Assembly (NCBI GenBank): GCA_022821545.1
Contig: JAJEDJ010000009.1
Coordinates: forward strand, 62,001-126,000
Length of the DNA: 64,000 nucleotides
Origin: Caldilineaceae bacterium
GTDB lineage: Bacteria > Chloroflexota > Anaerolineae > Caldilineales > Caldilineaceae
Direction of reading: 5' to 3'
Numbering within the stretch: the first letter of the stretch is position 1; each line of letters starts with the position of its first letter. Positions 53,380 to 62,698 of the stretch are shown here, one piece after another. Under the pieces are notes generated by a model that searched no databases, had not been told where the DNA came from, and worked only from the letters and a program-made list of their open reading frames with translations. The translations under genes were made by a program, and so were the position numbers.

Positions 53380-54687
53380 TCAGTCCTGGCCAGCAGCCTG
53401 AATCTGAAAGATTGTTCCGCTGTAATCGACGAGGTAGAGATTGCCGGCCTCATCTTCACCGAAGCTGCTGACGTTGTAGGGGCTGTCCAGGAGCAGCTCG
53501 GACTCCCATACGCCGTTCACTTGTTTAAGACCCCAGATATTGCCGGTAACGTAGTCCGCATAAAAGTAGATTCCCCGAAGGGAGGGATGGTCCTGTCCCC
53601 TGTAGACGTAGCCGCCGGTTATGGAAAGCCCGCTGATCCGGTCATACTCGGCCACCGGCATGGTAAGACCGGTAGTGGGACAGCCGGAAGAGGGATTGAA
53701 GCAGTGAAGGCCTTCCATGATGCGCCAGCCGTAGTTTTCGCCGCCGGAGCTGTCGGCGGGTTGGAAGTTCACCTCTTCCCAGGCATTCTGGCCTACATCG
53801 GCGATGTAAAGGTCGCCGGTTTCGCGATCGAAGGAAAAACGCCAAGGATTGCGGAGCCCGTAGGCCCAGATTTCGTCGAGAAACTGATCATTGCCGACGA
53901 AAGGGTTGTCCTCCGGGATGGAGTAGGGCGCATCGCTGGCAGGGGAGACATCGATGCGGAGGAGTTTACCCAGTAGGGTCTGGCCCCTCTGCCCGTTGTC
54001 CTGGGGGTCGGCGGCACTGCCGCCGTCGCCGGTCCCGATCCAGAGGTAGCCGTCGGGGCCGAATGCGATCTGGCCGCCGTTGTGATTTCGCCAAGGTTGG
54101 TGGAACTGCAGGAGGATTTCCTCAGTATCCGGATCGACCTGGTGTACGTCTGGGAGGAGGCGGAAGCGGGAGACACGAGTATGGAGACGGCCAGGGACGG
54201 TGGTCGTGTAGTTGACGTAAAGAGCTCGGCTGCTGGAAAAATCGGTGGGGAAGGCGATGCCGAGCAACCCCATTTCCCCGCAGCAGTTGACTCTGTCGCG
54301 GATGTCCATGAACGGGGACTGTCCAATGGCGCCACCGTCAAATGCCTGGACCAGACCTCTCTGCTCAACCACATAGATGCGCCCGGAATCATCCCTGGCG
54401 TGGGCCAGGTCTACAGGGTTTCGCAGTCCCGACAGGGTTTCGACCAGAACAATATCCGGCCAGGTTGGGACTTGCTGTGGGTGGGGGGTGGAGACGGGAG
54501 GGCTGGTTCCTTCAGGGGCGACTGCCGGGGTAGCGGCAGTCGTGTGGGCCGGCACAGGAGCGGGATTCGACGGGGCAGCGTCCTTCCCGTCTGGCTGCTG
54601 AGAACCGGGTGGGACGCCTGGCCCACATGCGGCGAAAACGACTGCGCCGATGAGGGCACATATTTTCCAGAAGGCATCTGTCTTCAT
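53380..54687 (-). CDS. PQQ-dependent sugar dehydrogenase-like lipoprotein
   Basis: A 435-residue exported six-bladed beta-propeller of the soluble glucose/aldose dehydrogenase family. The signal ends in lipobox FAAC (about residue 21), then a Pro/Thr/Ala-rich tether of about 60 residues leads to the propeller. Family motifs: NPVDLAHARDDSGRIYVVEQRG, CCGEMGLLGIAFPTDF, HNGGQIAFGPDGYLWIGTGDGG, LGKLLRIDV, EIWAYGLRNPWRFSFDRETGDLYIADVGQNAWEEVNF and YGWRIMEGLHCF. The start 54687 has AAGGAG nine bases upstream. Whether PQQ is made by this organism is not shown in the window. Confidence 0.9.
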   Translation of the reverse strand: MKTDAFWKICALIGAVVFAACGPGVPPGSQQPDGKDAAPSNPAPVPAHTTAATPAVAPEGTSPPVSTPHPQQVPTWPDIVLVETLSGLRNPVDLAHARDDSGRIYVVEQRGLVQAFDGGAIGQSPFMDIRDRVNCCGEMGLLGIAFPTDFSSSRALYVNYTTTVPGRLHTRVSRFRLLPDVHQVDPDTEEILLQFHQPWRNHNGGQIAFGPDGYLWIGTGDGGSAADPQDNGQRGQTLLGKLLRIDVSPASDAPYSIPEDNPFVGNDQFLDEIWAYGLRNPWRFSFDRETGDLYIADVGQNAWEEVNFQPADSSGGENYGWRIMEGLHCFNPSSGCPTTGLTMPVAEYDRISGLSITGGYVYRGQDHPSLRGIYFYADYVTGNIWGLKQVNGVWESELLLDSPYNVSSFGEDEAGNLYLVDYSGTIFQIQAAGQD

Positions 54688-54805
54688 GGTCTGACTCTCC
54701 TTCAGATCGCGATCACGGCGGACGCAACAGGGCGCCGCTGGCTGGAACTGCGCGGCTGTGCCATTGGTCGACAGAACCCTCCGCCGCAGGCATATGTGCG
54801 GAGCA

Positions 54806-55471
54806 CTATGTCTCACCGGTGACGGCGATGGCCCGCACGGGGGATCCATCCCGGCCTGTGATTTTCAGAGGAATGGCCGCGAACTCGAAGAGGGGCTGGC
54901 CAATCTGGTCGAGGTTGGTCAGATTTTCGACGATCAGGACGTCGTTTCCCAAGAGCACAAAGTGGGCATCGTAGGGCGAATAGTCGACAGACGGAGTATC
55001 GATGCCAATGAGTTCGATAGCGCAGTCCACGAGGAAGCGGGCTGCGTCCTCTGTCAGCGGCGGATAGTCGGTGAAATACCGGGATTCGCCCCAGTTCTGC
55101 GCCCAGCCGGTGTTGAGAATTACCTTGGGCGTTTGGCTGATAGCCTGTTGATGGGGGGCCAGATCATGCGCGGTGATTCTTTTCTTGGACTTTCTTGCGG
55201 AGAGGTCGATCATCAGGGCTGGGCCGATGCACTGTGTCAGGGGGATCTGGTCGATCGTGGCCCCGCCATGATAGAAATGGAAGAAGGCATCCATGTGGGT
55301 GCCGGTGTGGAGTGAAGTGCGTACGTTGCTGGTATTCATGAATCCCGGTGTACCGGGTGGGAGATGGGCGGGGATAGTCGTTTGCACCTCGACTTCAACT
55401 GGAGAGTCACCAGGAAACGGGGGCGTCGAAGGGTCGAGAGGGTAACTCAGGTCGACGAATCTGCGCTGCAT
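54806..55471 (-). CDS. Cyclase-family (kynurenine formamidase-like) hydrolase
   Basis: A 221-residue metal-dependent amide hydrolase. The metal signature HxGTHxDAPxH appears as LHTGTHMDAFFHF, with Phe in place of the usual Pro, so the metal His and Asp are kept but the loop differs. The N-terminal FVDLSYPLDPSTPPFPGD and the RFLVDCAIELIGIDTPSVDYSP region are typical. Substrates in the family include N-formylkynurenine and cyclic amides. Start 55471 is where family similarity begins; a longer frame to 55669 would run through the promoter of the divergent DtxR gene. Confidence 0.88.
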   Translation of the reverse strand: MQRRFVDLSYPLDPSTPPFPGDSPVEVEVQTTIPAHLPPGTPGFMNTSNVRTSLHTGTHMDAFFHFYHGGATIDQIPLTQCIGPALMIDLSARKSKKRITAHDLAPHQQAISQTPKVILNTGWAQNWGESRYFTDYPPLTEDAARFLVDCAIELIGIDTPSVDYSPYDAHFVLLGNDVLIVENLTNLDQIGQPLFEFAAIPLKITGRDGSPVRAIAVTGET

Positions 55472-55616
55472 AAGGTCTTTCCGTAAATGCCCCAACCGGA
55501 GCCGGCTGAGGAGCGTTGAAACTGAGAGGAGCGACGTGAGAATGGCGACATCTGCCACCCTGGCCGGGCATGTCGGCAACGAAAAGCGGACATCAGATGA
55601 CGATTCCGATTCAGTA

Positions 55617-55645
55617 TTGACAGCGAATAGACGGCGTATTATAAT
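55617..55645 (+). promoter_or_regulatory. Perfect consensus sigma-A promoter for the DtxR gene
   Basis: TTGACA (55617-55622) and TATAAT (55640-55645) match the consensus fully and are separated by exactly 17 bases. Transcription would start near 55652, giving a leader of about 48 bases before ATG 55700. The -10 lies within the small palindrome ATTATAAT. A promoter this strong usually implies repression by a bound regulator. Confidence 0.88.
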
Positions 55646-55699
55646 TTGGCCATTGTGGCGGCTGCCCATTCATCTCCCAGCGGTTGAACTATAGCTATC

Positions 55700-56413
55700 A
55701 TGCGTACTTTCTGCAACATCATCACCGATGGGATGCTCGACTACCTGGTTGCGATCTACGAGTTGAGCGAATCCAACGACAGAATCTCCACCTCTGTGCT
55801 GGCGCAGAAGATGGACGTGTCGCCGGCTGCGGCCAGCAGCATGGCGAAACGGCTGACAGAAACCGGTCATGTGGTGCGCTCTGCGAAGGCCGGAATTCAG
55901 TTGACCGAACAGGGCCGGCTGGCGGCGTTGCAGCTGCTGCGAAGGCACCGACTGCTGGAGGTGTTTCTGATCGAGGTGATGGGCTTTACCTGGGACCAGG
56001 TAAAGGCAGAGGCCATGCGGCTGGAACACGCTATTAGTCCAGAGTTCGAAAAGCGGATGGAGATCCTGTGCAACTTCCCGACCCATTGCCCGCATGGAGA
56101 CCCGGTTCCGAGCGAAGACGGTCACGTTCAGAGCGAGAATCTGGTCAGTCTGGCGGAGCTGCGGCCGGGGCAGACGGGTGAATTGCGCCGGGTAGCCAAC
56201 CACAATGCGCCGATGCTGCGATATCTGACGCAGATGAATCTTGAACCCGGATATCGGGTCAAAGTGTTGAATGTAGAACCGTTTGACGGACCGAGCATCG
56301 TACAGATTGAGAACAGTGCCCCACAGACTGATCCCGGGGGTCTCGTAAAGATAATTGGCCGCTCCCTGGCGCAATGTCTCTATGTGAGATTGACTGAGCA
56401 GCCGGCCGCGTAG
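55700..56413 (+). CDS. DtxR/MntR-family metal-dependent transcriptional regulator
   Basis: A 237-residue regulator that binds DNA when loaded with Fe(II) or Mn(II). The winged-helix domain is DYLVAIYELSESNDRISTSVLAQKMDVSPAAASSMAKRLTETGHV. The metal-binding dimerisation domain holds RHRLLEVFLIEVMGFTWDQVKAEAMRLEHAISPEFEKRME, then CNFPTHCPHGDPVP. A C-terminal SH3-like FeoA domain follows (LAELRPGQTGELRRVA, KIIGRSLAQCLYVRLT). The gene stands behind a perfect consensus promoter, diverging from the cyclase gene. CcmH and thioredoxin genes follow closely. No metal transporter lies in the window, so its targets are elsewhere or include itself. Confidence 0.93.
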   Translation: MRTFCNIITDGMLDYLVAIYELSESNDRISTSVLAQKMDVSPAAASSMAKRLTETGHVVRSAKAGIQLTEQGRLAALQLLRRHRLLEVFLIEVMGFTWDQVKAEAMRLEHAISPEFEKRMEILCNFPTHCPHGDPVPSEDGHVQSENLVSLAELRPGQTGELRRVANHNAPMLRYLTQMNLEPGYRVKVLNVEPFDGPSIVQIENSAPQTDPGGLVKIIGRSLAQCLYVRLTEQPAA

Positions 56414-56440
56414 TCGGGCATCGTTCTGCACAGTACACGC

Positions 56441-56977
56441 ATGGCCTCTCCCCTCACAGCGCGCACAATCCGCGAGACTGCAGCGTTCTCAACCTCTCTA
56501 CGTATTGTCCTTCCTGCCATTTGCCTGTTGATCATTTGCATCGGCAGCAGCACTCCCCTTTCAGCCCAAAGCGAATCCACCGACATCTCCGCTGATGATG
56601 TGAACACCGTTGCGCGGGACTTGTGGTGCCCGCTGTGCGGCGGCAGGTTGCGTTTGGACAGCTGCGAACTGAAGGCATGTGCGCAGATGCGGGAGGTGAT
56701 CGAGCTCAAACTGGCGGAGGGTGAGGACGCGGAGTCGATCCGGGACTATTTTCTGGAGCAGTACGGGCCGCAGGTGCTGGGGGAACCGCCGAGAAGGGGG
56801 TTCAGCTGGCTGGCGTGGATCCTGCCGCTGGTTGCGGTCGCGGGCGGCGGCATCTTCCTCTGGCTGCGCCTGCAACAGATGGCGGGACCTTCGCGACCGG
56901 CGGCGGCCAGAGTAGCCGGCCCCGAACACGATGAACGGGAGCGGCGGTTGGATGAGGAACTGGCCCGTTATGACTGA
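56441..56977 (+). CDS. ccmH: Cytochrome c-type biogenesis protein CcmH
   Basis: A 178-residue membrane-anchored thiol protein that helps keep the haem-binding CXXCH of apocytochrome c reduced. After a signal-anchor (about residues 21-42) the CcmH domain shows [31 protein letters not shown], in which CPLC is the redox pair and two further Cys are unusual. A second membrane segment ([22 protein letters not shown]) and a short charged tail with [16 protein letters not shown] follow. The stop overlaps the thioredoxin gene by eight bases, so both act together. Confidence 0.88.
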   Translation: MASPLTARTIRETAAFSTSLRIVLPAICLLIICIGSSTPLSAQSESTDISADDVNTVARDLWCPLCGGRLRLDSCELKACAQMREVIELKLAEGEDAESIRDYFLEQYGPQVLGEPPRRGFSWLAWILPLVAVAGGGIFLWLRLQQMAGPSRPAAARVAGPEHDERERRLDEELARYD

Positions 56978-57590
56978 ACCGACGGAGCCGGAAAGCGGCG
57001 GATCCCGTCTTCTTGAAGGAAATGTCCCGCTGGCGTCGCACACCGAACGACAGACGCAGGCGCCAACAAGAGGAGCGGTGCAATTCTGGCGCGTCCTGTT
57101 CCTTGGCGCCGTCTTAGCGTTCATCGTTTTGCTGGCCGTGCGATTGTGGCAGACGAATGTGCAGGAACAGCGGGCCGCGGGTCAGGCGCCGGAACTGCGC
57201 TTCACGACTTTCGATGGCGAGAAAGTCGACCTGGGCGGGTTGCGGGGGAAGGGCGTCGTCATCAACTTCTGGGCAAGCTGGTGTACGCCTTGCCGCGAGG
57301 AAGCTGATCTGCTGGAGCAGACGTGGCGCCGCGAGAAGGAGAACGGGATTGTCTTTCTGGGGCTGGACTACCTGGACCAGGAACCGGCGGCGCTCGCCTA
57401 TCTTGCGGAATTTGATATCACCTATCCGAACGGGCCGGATCTGCGCAGCCAGGCAGCTCGCCGCTACCGGATTCAGGGTGTACCGGAGACTTTCTTCATC
57501 AGTCCCGAAGGAAGAATCGTCGAAACGGTTGTCGGGCCGATCGCGAGCCAGCAGGAGTTGGACGCGCTGTTGGATCGAATTCGACCCTGA
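56970..57590 (+). CDS. ResA/CcmG-type membrane-anchored thioredoxin
   Basis: A 206-residue TlpA-like disulfide reductase for cytochrome c maturation. A membrane anchor (about residues 38-56, [19 protein letters not shown]) is followed by an exported thioredoxin fold with the active site [20 protein letters not shown] (CTPC, near residue 103) and the cis-Pro region [18 protein letters not shown] 56970 lies inside the end of ccmH, so translation is coupled; a longer frame to 56931 exists but adds nothing familiar. No ccmF or cytochrome gene is seen nearby. Confidence 0.9.
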   Translation: MTEPTEPESGGSRLLEGNVPLASHTERQTQAPTRGAVQFWRVLFLGAVLAFIVLLAVRLWQTNVQEQRAAGQAPELRFTTFDGEKVDLGGLRGKGVVINFWASWCTPCREEADLLEQTWRREKENGIVFLGLDYLDQEPAALAYLAEFDITYPNGPDLRSQAARRYRIQGVPETFFISPEGRIVETVVGPIASQQELDALLDRIRP

Positions 57591-57703
57591 CTGTACGTGT
57601 CCTCGCGAGTGCCACCGCTGTGAGTGGACTTTCCCCGGTGGGTGTATCTAATTTCACCGAAATTTGTGCTAAAATGGGCTGGTTGCTCGAGGACTTTCCC
57701 TCC

Positions 57704-57731
57704 TTGGTGGCGAGGCCGAGTGTCGTATAAT
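57704..57731 (+). promoter_or_regulatory. Probable promoter for rimO
   Basis: TTGGTG (57704-57709) and a perfect TATAAT (57726-57731) are 16 bases apart, about 30 bases before the ATG at 57762. The -35 is only a half match. Confidence 0.5.
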
Positions 57732-57761
57732 CGCTGGCGAGTTTGAGTAAGGGCCTGTTTT

Positions 57762-59171
57762 ATGAAGAAGAATCAGACGTATCACCTGGTTACGCTCGGG
57801 TGTCCGAAGAATGAGGTTGACAGTGATGGCATGGAGATGCTGTTGCGGCAGGCCGAATTTGGCGTCAGCTCCGATGCGGGCCGGGCGGACGTGTTGATCG
57901 TGAACACGTGCGGCTTTCTGGAGGCGGCCAAAGAGGAGTCGATCGGTGTGTTGCAGGAGCTGGCTGATGGTAAGCGGCGGGATCAGATGCTGATCGCGGC
58001 CGGCTGCCTGGCGCAGCGCAACGGCGAGGAGGTGCTGGAGCGGGTACCGCAGGTGGACGGTCTTCTGGGAACGCGGCGCTGGATGGACGTGGTGGAGCTG
58101 ATCAAGCAGGTGCGCGGCGGGCCGGAGCAGCGCAGGTTGCAACGGTACAGCCTGCTGGGCGAGCCGGATGAGACTTACGCGCAAGCGGTGCCGCGGCCGC
58201 CGGTGGCCGGGGGCAGCGCCTATCTTAAAATTTCGGACGGCTGCAACGCGCCATGCGCGTTCTGTACGATCCCCAGCTTCAAAGGCAAGCTGCGCAGCCG
58301 CCCGATCGAGGCCGTGATCGACGAGGCCAATGCGCTGGTGGAGGCGGGCGCCAAGGAACTGGTGATCGTTGCGCAGGACACGACCGACTTTGGGCGGGAC
58401 CAGGGTGAGCCGGACAGCCTGCCGCGTCTGTTGAGCGCTCTCTGCAACCGCACCAGCGACGCTCTGAAGTGGGTGCGGCTGATGTATGCCTACCCCGGGC
58501 ACGTCAGCGACGGCCTGATTGAAGTGATGGCGAACCAGGAAAAGGTTGTGCCCTATCTGGATATGCCGCTGCAGCACGGAGATCCGCGCACGCTTCGCCG
58601 CATGCGTCGGCCCTCCCGCCTGGAGATGGTATACGACCATGTGGAGAAGCTGCGAGCGGCGATGCCGGACATCGCTTTACGCACGACGTTTATTGTCGGC
58701 TACTCGGGGGAAACAGAGGAGGAGTTCCAAGGGTTGCTGAAGTTCGCGCAGGCGATGGAGTTCGACAAGGTAGGCGCGTTTCCGTTCAGTCCGGAGCCGG
58801 GAACACCGGCGGCGGAGCTGCCCGACGCGGTACCCGAAGAAGAGAAAGAAGAGCGTTACGGCCGGCTGATGGAAGTCCAGCAGCCGATCAGCCTGCGCAA
58901 GAATCAAGAGCAGGTCGGGAAGGTACTCGACATCCTCGTCGAGGGCCAGGGCGAAATTGCCGAGAGCGGCGCGCCGCTGCTGATGGGCCGCAGCTACCGC
59001 GACGCGCCGGAAGTGGATGGACTGGTGCTGGTGCCGGGCATTGCGGACGCTCCGGCGGGCACAATCCTGCAGGTTCATATCAACGGTGCGCTGGAGTATG
59101 ACCTGGTAGGTGAACCGCTGATCGCCGAGACGTTTTCCAGCAGGACGGAACTGCTCGAAGAGTACAAGTAG
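57762..59171 (+). CDS. rimO: Ribosomal protein uS12 methylthiotransferase RimO
   Basis: A 469-residue radical SAM enzyme that adds a methylthio group to an Asp of ribosomal protein S12. The UPF0004 domain begins HLVTLGCPKNEVDSDGMEMLL and contains VNTCGFLEAAKEES and AGCLAQR, holding the auxiliary cluster by three Cys. The radical SAM motif is KISDGCNAPCAFCTIPSFKGKLRSR, and YLDMPLQHGDPRTLRRMRR is RimO-like. A C-terminal TRAM domain ends the protein. Length and motif order agree with RimO rather than MiaB. Confidence 0.95.
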   Translation: MKKNQTYHLVTLGCPKNEVDSDGMEMLLRQAEFGVSSDAGRADVLIVNTCGFLEAAKEESIGVLQELADGKRRDQMLIAAGCLAQRNGEEVLERVPQVDGLLGTRRWMDVVELIKQVRGGPEQRRLQRYSLLGEPDETYAQAVPRPPVAGGSAYLKISDGCNAPCAFCTIPSFKGKLRSRPIEAVIDEANALVEAGAKELVIVAQDTTDFGRDQGEPDSLPRLLSALCNRTSDALKWVRLMYAYPGHVSDGLIEVMANQEKVVPYLDMPLQHGDPRTLRRMRRPSRLEMVYDHVEKLRAAMPDIALRTTFIVGYSGETEEEFQGLLKFAQAMEFDKVGAFPFSPEPGTPAAELPDAVPEEEKEERYGRLMEVQQPISLRKNQEQVGKVLDILVEGQGEIAESGAPLLMGRSYRDAPEVDGLVLVPGIADAPAGTILQVHINGALEYDLVGEPLIAETFSSRTELLEEYK

Positions 59172-59200
59172 AAGGCTTTTTGCCCCACGCGGAGACCGTC

Positions 59201-60085
59201 ATGGCCGATCTGTCGAAGTTGGAACGGGATCTGGCCGCTCTGGAACGGGACTCCACACTCCACAGTGATGACAATCTGACAGCGCGCTTCGAAGCGCTGA
59301 CGACGCTCGACTTTCTAGGCGAGGCGTTCCAGATACAGGCCGGGCGCCGGCCCGCCGCAACCGGGCTGCGGCGCGTGCAAGCTCTGCAGGGGGAACTGGA
59401 TGCGCGTAACCAGGCTCTTTTTCGGAATCTACGTACAGGCATCCGAACAGACAAGGTCACGCCGCGCCAACTGCGGACGCTGCTAAATGGCAACTGCCGT
59501 TACCGGCGCGGTGATCGCGCGTGCATGCACTGGGGCGCGGAGGCCGCGGACGCGCTGGCTGCAGGATTGTTCCGCAGCGACTGCCCGCCGCTGGAGTGGG
59601 ATGGCGGCGAAGAAGAGATGATCCACTACGAATCAACGCCGGTCAGCGCCGTACTGGAATTGGTGGACCGCGTGCCGCTGACGCGCGGCGACCGATTTGT
59701 CGACATCGGCTCCGGGCTGGGGCAGGTAGTGTTTCTGGTAAATCTGCTGACGGGCGTCGAGGCGACGGGGCTGGAGGTCGTGCCGGCGTATGTGGAGCGG
59801 GCCCGCGGTGAAGCGGAAAGGCTGGGAATCGCCGGGGTTTCTTTCTGTGAGGGGGACGCTCGCAGCGCGGACCTGTGCGGGGGTACGGTCTTTTTTCTGT
59901 TCTCCCCTTTTCGAGGGCAGATGCTACAGACTGTCCTTAGCCGGCTGCGGCACGAGGCATGCATGCGGCGGTTGACGATCTGTTCATTCGGGCCGTGTAC
60001 GGAGCAGATCGCCGGTGAGTCATGGCTGACGCTGCGGGAAGCGGAGATGAACCACGAGTTCCGGCTGGCTATCTTCCACAGTTAA
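59201..60085 (+). CDS. SAM-dependent methyltransferase (DOT1-like core)
   Basis: A 294-residue protein: a helical N-terminal third (LSKLERDLAALERDSTLHSDDNLTARFEAL) and a methyltransferase core with FVDIGSGLGQVVFLVNLLTGVEATGLEVVPAYVERARGEAERLGI, in which DIGSGLGQVV recalls DOT1-type enzymes. The NPPY-like position reads FFLFSPFRG. The substrate is unknown. Start ATG 59201 has CGGAG six bases upstream; the frame also reaches a TTG at 59180. It follows rimO by 29 bases and ends in a strong terminator. Confidence 0.82.
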   Translation: MADLSKLERDLAALERDSTLHSDDNLTARFEALTTLDFLGEAFQIQAGRRPAATGLRRVQALQGELDARNQALFRNLRTGIRTDKVTPRQLRTLLNGNCRYRRGDRACMHWGAEAADALAAGLFRSDCPPLEWDGGEEEMIHYESTPVSAVLELVDRVPLTRGDRFVDIGSGLGQVVFLVNLLTGVEATGLEVVPAYVERARGEAERLGIAGVSFCEGDARSADLCGGTVFFLFSPFRGQMLQTVLSRLRHEACMRRLTICSFGPCTEQIAGESWLTLREAEMNHEFRLAIFHS

Positions 60086-60106
60086 GGCCAGGGGGGCCAG
60101 GACCGA

Positions 60107-60148
60107 AAAAGGCATCACCGCGGGAACGTTCCCGGGGCGATGCCTTTT
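60107..60148 (+). terminator. Intrinsic terminator after the rimO-methyltransferase pair
   Basis: AAAAGGCATC (60107-60116) pairs perfectly with GATGCCTTTT (60139-60148), and the interior is largely self-complementary around AACGTT. The A tract on one side and T tract on the other suit both directions, so it may also serve the convergent aldehyde dehydrogenase gene. Confidence 0.85.
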
Positions 60149-60197
60149 GTAGTTGAAAACCTCTTTTCTCGACCGGGAAAGAATCCAGTCTACGCAA

Positions 60198-61613
60198 TCA
60201 ACTCAGGTGGAAGACCGCCATCTTGGTTTCGGTCATTTCTTCGATGGCGTACTTGGGCCCTTCCTTGCCCATGCCGCTCTCCTTGACGCCGCCGTAGGGC
60301 ATCAGGTCGGCGCGCCACTGGGTGCCCCAGTTGACGTGCAGATTGCCGGATTCAACCTCCTGCACGAATCTCATTGCCCAATCGATATTCTGCGTGAAGA
60401 TGGCTGCGCTCAGGCCGTAGTTGGTGTCGTTGGCGAGGGCGATGGCCTCGTCAATGCCGCTGACGGGAGTGACGCCCACAACCGGGCCGAAGACCTCATC
60501 GCAGGAGATTTTCATCTCCGGGCTGACGTTTGAGACGATGGTCGGCTGGTACATCTGGCCGTTGCGTTCTCCGCCGAGGACGAGCTCGGCGCCGCCGCTG
60601 ACGGCCTCCTCTACCCACTGATTGACGCGCACGGCGTCGTCTTCGCGGATCATCGGGCCCATTTTGGTGGCTTCTGCCAGCGGGTCACCGGTGGTGATGT
60701 TCTCGACGGTCGCTTTGAAGGCGTCGAGGAAGTCGCCGTAGATCTTTTCGTGGGTGACGACGCGCTGGGTGGAGATGCAGACCTGGCCGGCGTTGGAGTA
60801 GCCGGAGGCGGCCGCGGCCTGGGCTACGCGTTCGGGGTCGGCGTCGGGCATGACGATGAGAGGCGCATTGGAGCCGAGTTCCATGGTTACGCGCTTCAGA
60901 CCGGCGGTACGGCAGATGTGTTCGCCGATGTCGCGGCTGCCGGTGAAGGTGATCTTGCGGACGCGCGAGTCGGCGCAGAGGGCGTCGCCGATGACGCTGC
61001 CGGAGCCGGTGAGACACTGGAGCGCCTCGGGCGGTGCGCCGGCTTCGAGGAAGATTTCGACGAGCTTCAGCGCTGAGAGCGGTGTGTCGGTGGCCGGTTT
61101 GAGAATGATGGCGTTGCCGGCGGCCAGTGCCGGGCCGATCTTGTGGCAGACCAGGTGGAGGGGGAAGTTGAAGGGGCTGATGCCGACAATTATTCCGCAA
61201 GGCACGCGAACGGTGAAGCCGAACTTGCCGGCCGCGCCGGGCGCGCCGTCAAGGGGGACGACTTCGCCGCCGAGGCGCTTGGCCTCTTCAGCGGAGAGGG
61301 CGATGATTTCGACCGCGCGTGAGGCTTCGATGCGGCCCTCGGCGATGATCTTGCCCTCTTCAAGCGTGATGATGCGGGCCAGCTCTTCGGTGCGTTCCTC
61401 CATCAGATGGGCGGCCTTGTGCAGGATTTCGTAGCGTTCGTAGCCGGTCAGACCGGCCATTACTTTGGCGCCGCGTTCGGCAGTTGCCAGCGCCAACTCG
61501 ACATCGGCCGCATCGCCCCTGGGAATGGTGTCGACGACGGAGCCGTCAAACGGGTGCAACACTTCGATCTTTTCGGACTTGTCTACCCACTGTCCGCCAA
61601 TGTGCATCTTCAT
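60198..61613 (-). CDS. Aldehyde dehydrogenase family protein
   Basis: A 471-residue NAD(P)-dependent dehydrogenase that oxidises an aldehyde to an acid. The catalytic Cys is in NAGQVCISTQRVV (about residue 279), the general base Glu in TMELGSNAPL, and the cofactor region includes ISPFNFPLHLVCHKIGPALAAGNAIILKPA and FTGSRDIGEHI. PYGGVKESGMGKEG closes the fold. Overall it resembles the lactaldehyde/GapN-like branch with unknown substrate. AAGGAGAAGAG stands before ATG 61613. It lies 85 bases after the phytanoyl-CoA dioxygenase gene and is probably its operon partner. Confidence 0.93.
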   Translation of the reverse strand: MKMHIGGQWVDKSEKIEVLHPFDGSVVDTIPRGDAADVELALATAERGAKVMAGLTGYERYEILHKAAHLMEERTEELARIITLEEGKIIAEGRIEASRAVEIIALSAEEAKRLGGEVVPLDGAPGAAGKFGFTVRVPCGIIVGISPFNFPLHLVCHKIGPALAAGNAIILKPATDTPLSALKLVEIFLEAGAPPEALQCLTGSGSVIGDALCADSRVRKITFTGSRDIGEHICRTAGLKRVTMELGSNAPLIVMPDADPERVAQAAAASGYSNAGQVCISTQRVVTHEKIYGDFLDAFKATVENITTGDPLAEATKMGPMIREDDAVRVNQWVEEAVSGGAELVLGGERNGQMYQPTIVSNVSPEMKISCDEVFGPVVGVTPVSGIDEAIALANDTNYGLSAAIFTQNIDWAMRFVQEVESGNLHVNWGTQWRADLMPYGGVKESGMGKEGPKYAIEEMTETKMAVFHLS

Positions 61614-61698
61614 CGAACTCTTCTCCTTGTTGTCAGGATCTTTTCAGAATAGTTGGCTTGGTGATGTATTTTCGCTTCGGAATCTGGGTCAGCGAATG

Positions 61699-62544
61699 CT
61701 ACTTCAGTTCAGATCCCGGCACCCGGTTCCATTCGAGCGGCTCTTCGTCGCCCTCATAGGTGGGAACGAGCCTCTGGACGAGCTTCTGGGCCTGCGGGGG
61801 CCAGTCGACAACCCGTGTCTGTGTGCGGCTCAAATTGGACTGGATGCGGGGTGAGGAGATGTCGAAATTGGGATGGTACCAGATGGTGATGACCGTGCGC
61901 CGTTCATCGGTCTGGTTGGCGTAGGAGCCGTGGAGCAACCGGGCGTCACCGATCACCAGGTCGCCGGCGCGGACAGGCACAGCCTGATCCTCCGGCATCG
62001 GTTGATAGGCAGGATGGGTGGGGTCTGTGGCGCGGCGCAGTTCATCGGTATGGGCCGTGGGCACGGCATCGTGCATGCGGTGGCGCTTGCGATGGGAACC
62101 GGAGATGACCCGCAGGCAGCCGTTTTCGATACGCGTATCCACGAGGTAGTACATGAGAAAGAGCTGCATGGGAATGTCGGTGTAGCTGACGGGATCGTTC
62201 CAGCCCCACCAGTCCTGGTGCCAGAAGAGGGGCGGTGATTGGCCGGGCTTACTGATGACAAAGCCGGATGACCAGCGGGGCTTTGGATAGCCGAGAGCGG
62301 TCAGCGCATCCAGGGAAGGCTGATAGGCCACCAGTTCGGCGAAGAAGGGATCGTCATAGACGCTGATCATGCTGCCGGTGGATTTCTGCTCCTCGAAGTG
62401 CTCGGCAGACTGGGCTTCTATGAGGCCGTCACTGGCGGCGCGCACGCGGGCCAGCATTTCAGGAGACAGCACCTGTTCGAAGACACAGTAGCCGTCTTCT
62501 ATCAACTGGGCGCGTTTTCCCTGGGCAGTGGTTGTCGTCGTCAT
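61699..62544 (-). CDS. Phytanoyl-CoA dioxygenase (PhyH) family protein
   Basis: A 281-residue Fe(II)/2-oxoglutarate oxygenase. The iron site is formed by LFWHQDWWGW (HxD, about residues 123-125) and the distal His in IGDARLLHGSYANQTDERR, whose Arg binds 2-oxoglutarate. PhyH proteins hydroxylate varied small molecules. Three ATGs stand in a row at 62550, 62547 and 62544; the last is best placed, seven bases from GGGAGG. The aldehyde dehydrogenase gene downstream may process its product. It diverges from the FGGY kinase gene. Confidence 0.9.
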   Translation of the reverse strand: MTTTTTAQGKRAQLIEDGYCVFEQVLSPEMLARVRAASDGLIEAQSAEHFEEQKSTGSMISVYDDPFFAELVAYQPSLDALTALGYPKPRWSSGFVISKPGQSPPLFWHQDWWGWNDPVSYTDIPMQLFLMYYLVDTRIENGCLRVISGSHRKRHRMHDAVPTAHTDELRRATDPTHPAYQPMPEDQAVPVRAGDLVIGDARLLHGSYANQTDERRTVITIWYHPNFDISSPRIQSNLSRTQTRVVDWPPQAQKLVQRLVPTYEGDEEPLEWNRVPGSELK

Positions 62545-62698
62545 CATCATGCCTCCCGTGGATAGTGTAGCATGAAGTTCAAGCAAAAACTGCGAATTCG
62601 GAATGTCGCCGTTCTTTTAGCGCGACACTATTGTAACAGAAAGACGGGGGTCTTTGCATACTGACACTGAGATGCACGTGTGCTCCCGGACTGCTTTT

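Noticed and set aside
62564..62572. TGCTACACT on the minus strand as an extended -10 for the PhyH gene.
   Set aside because: Transcription would start inside or next to the ribosome binding site at 62557-62552, leaving almost no leader.
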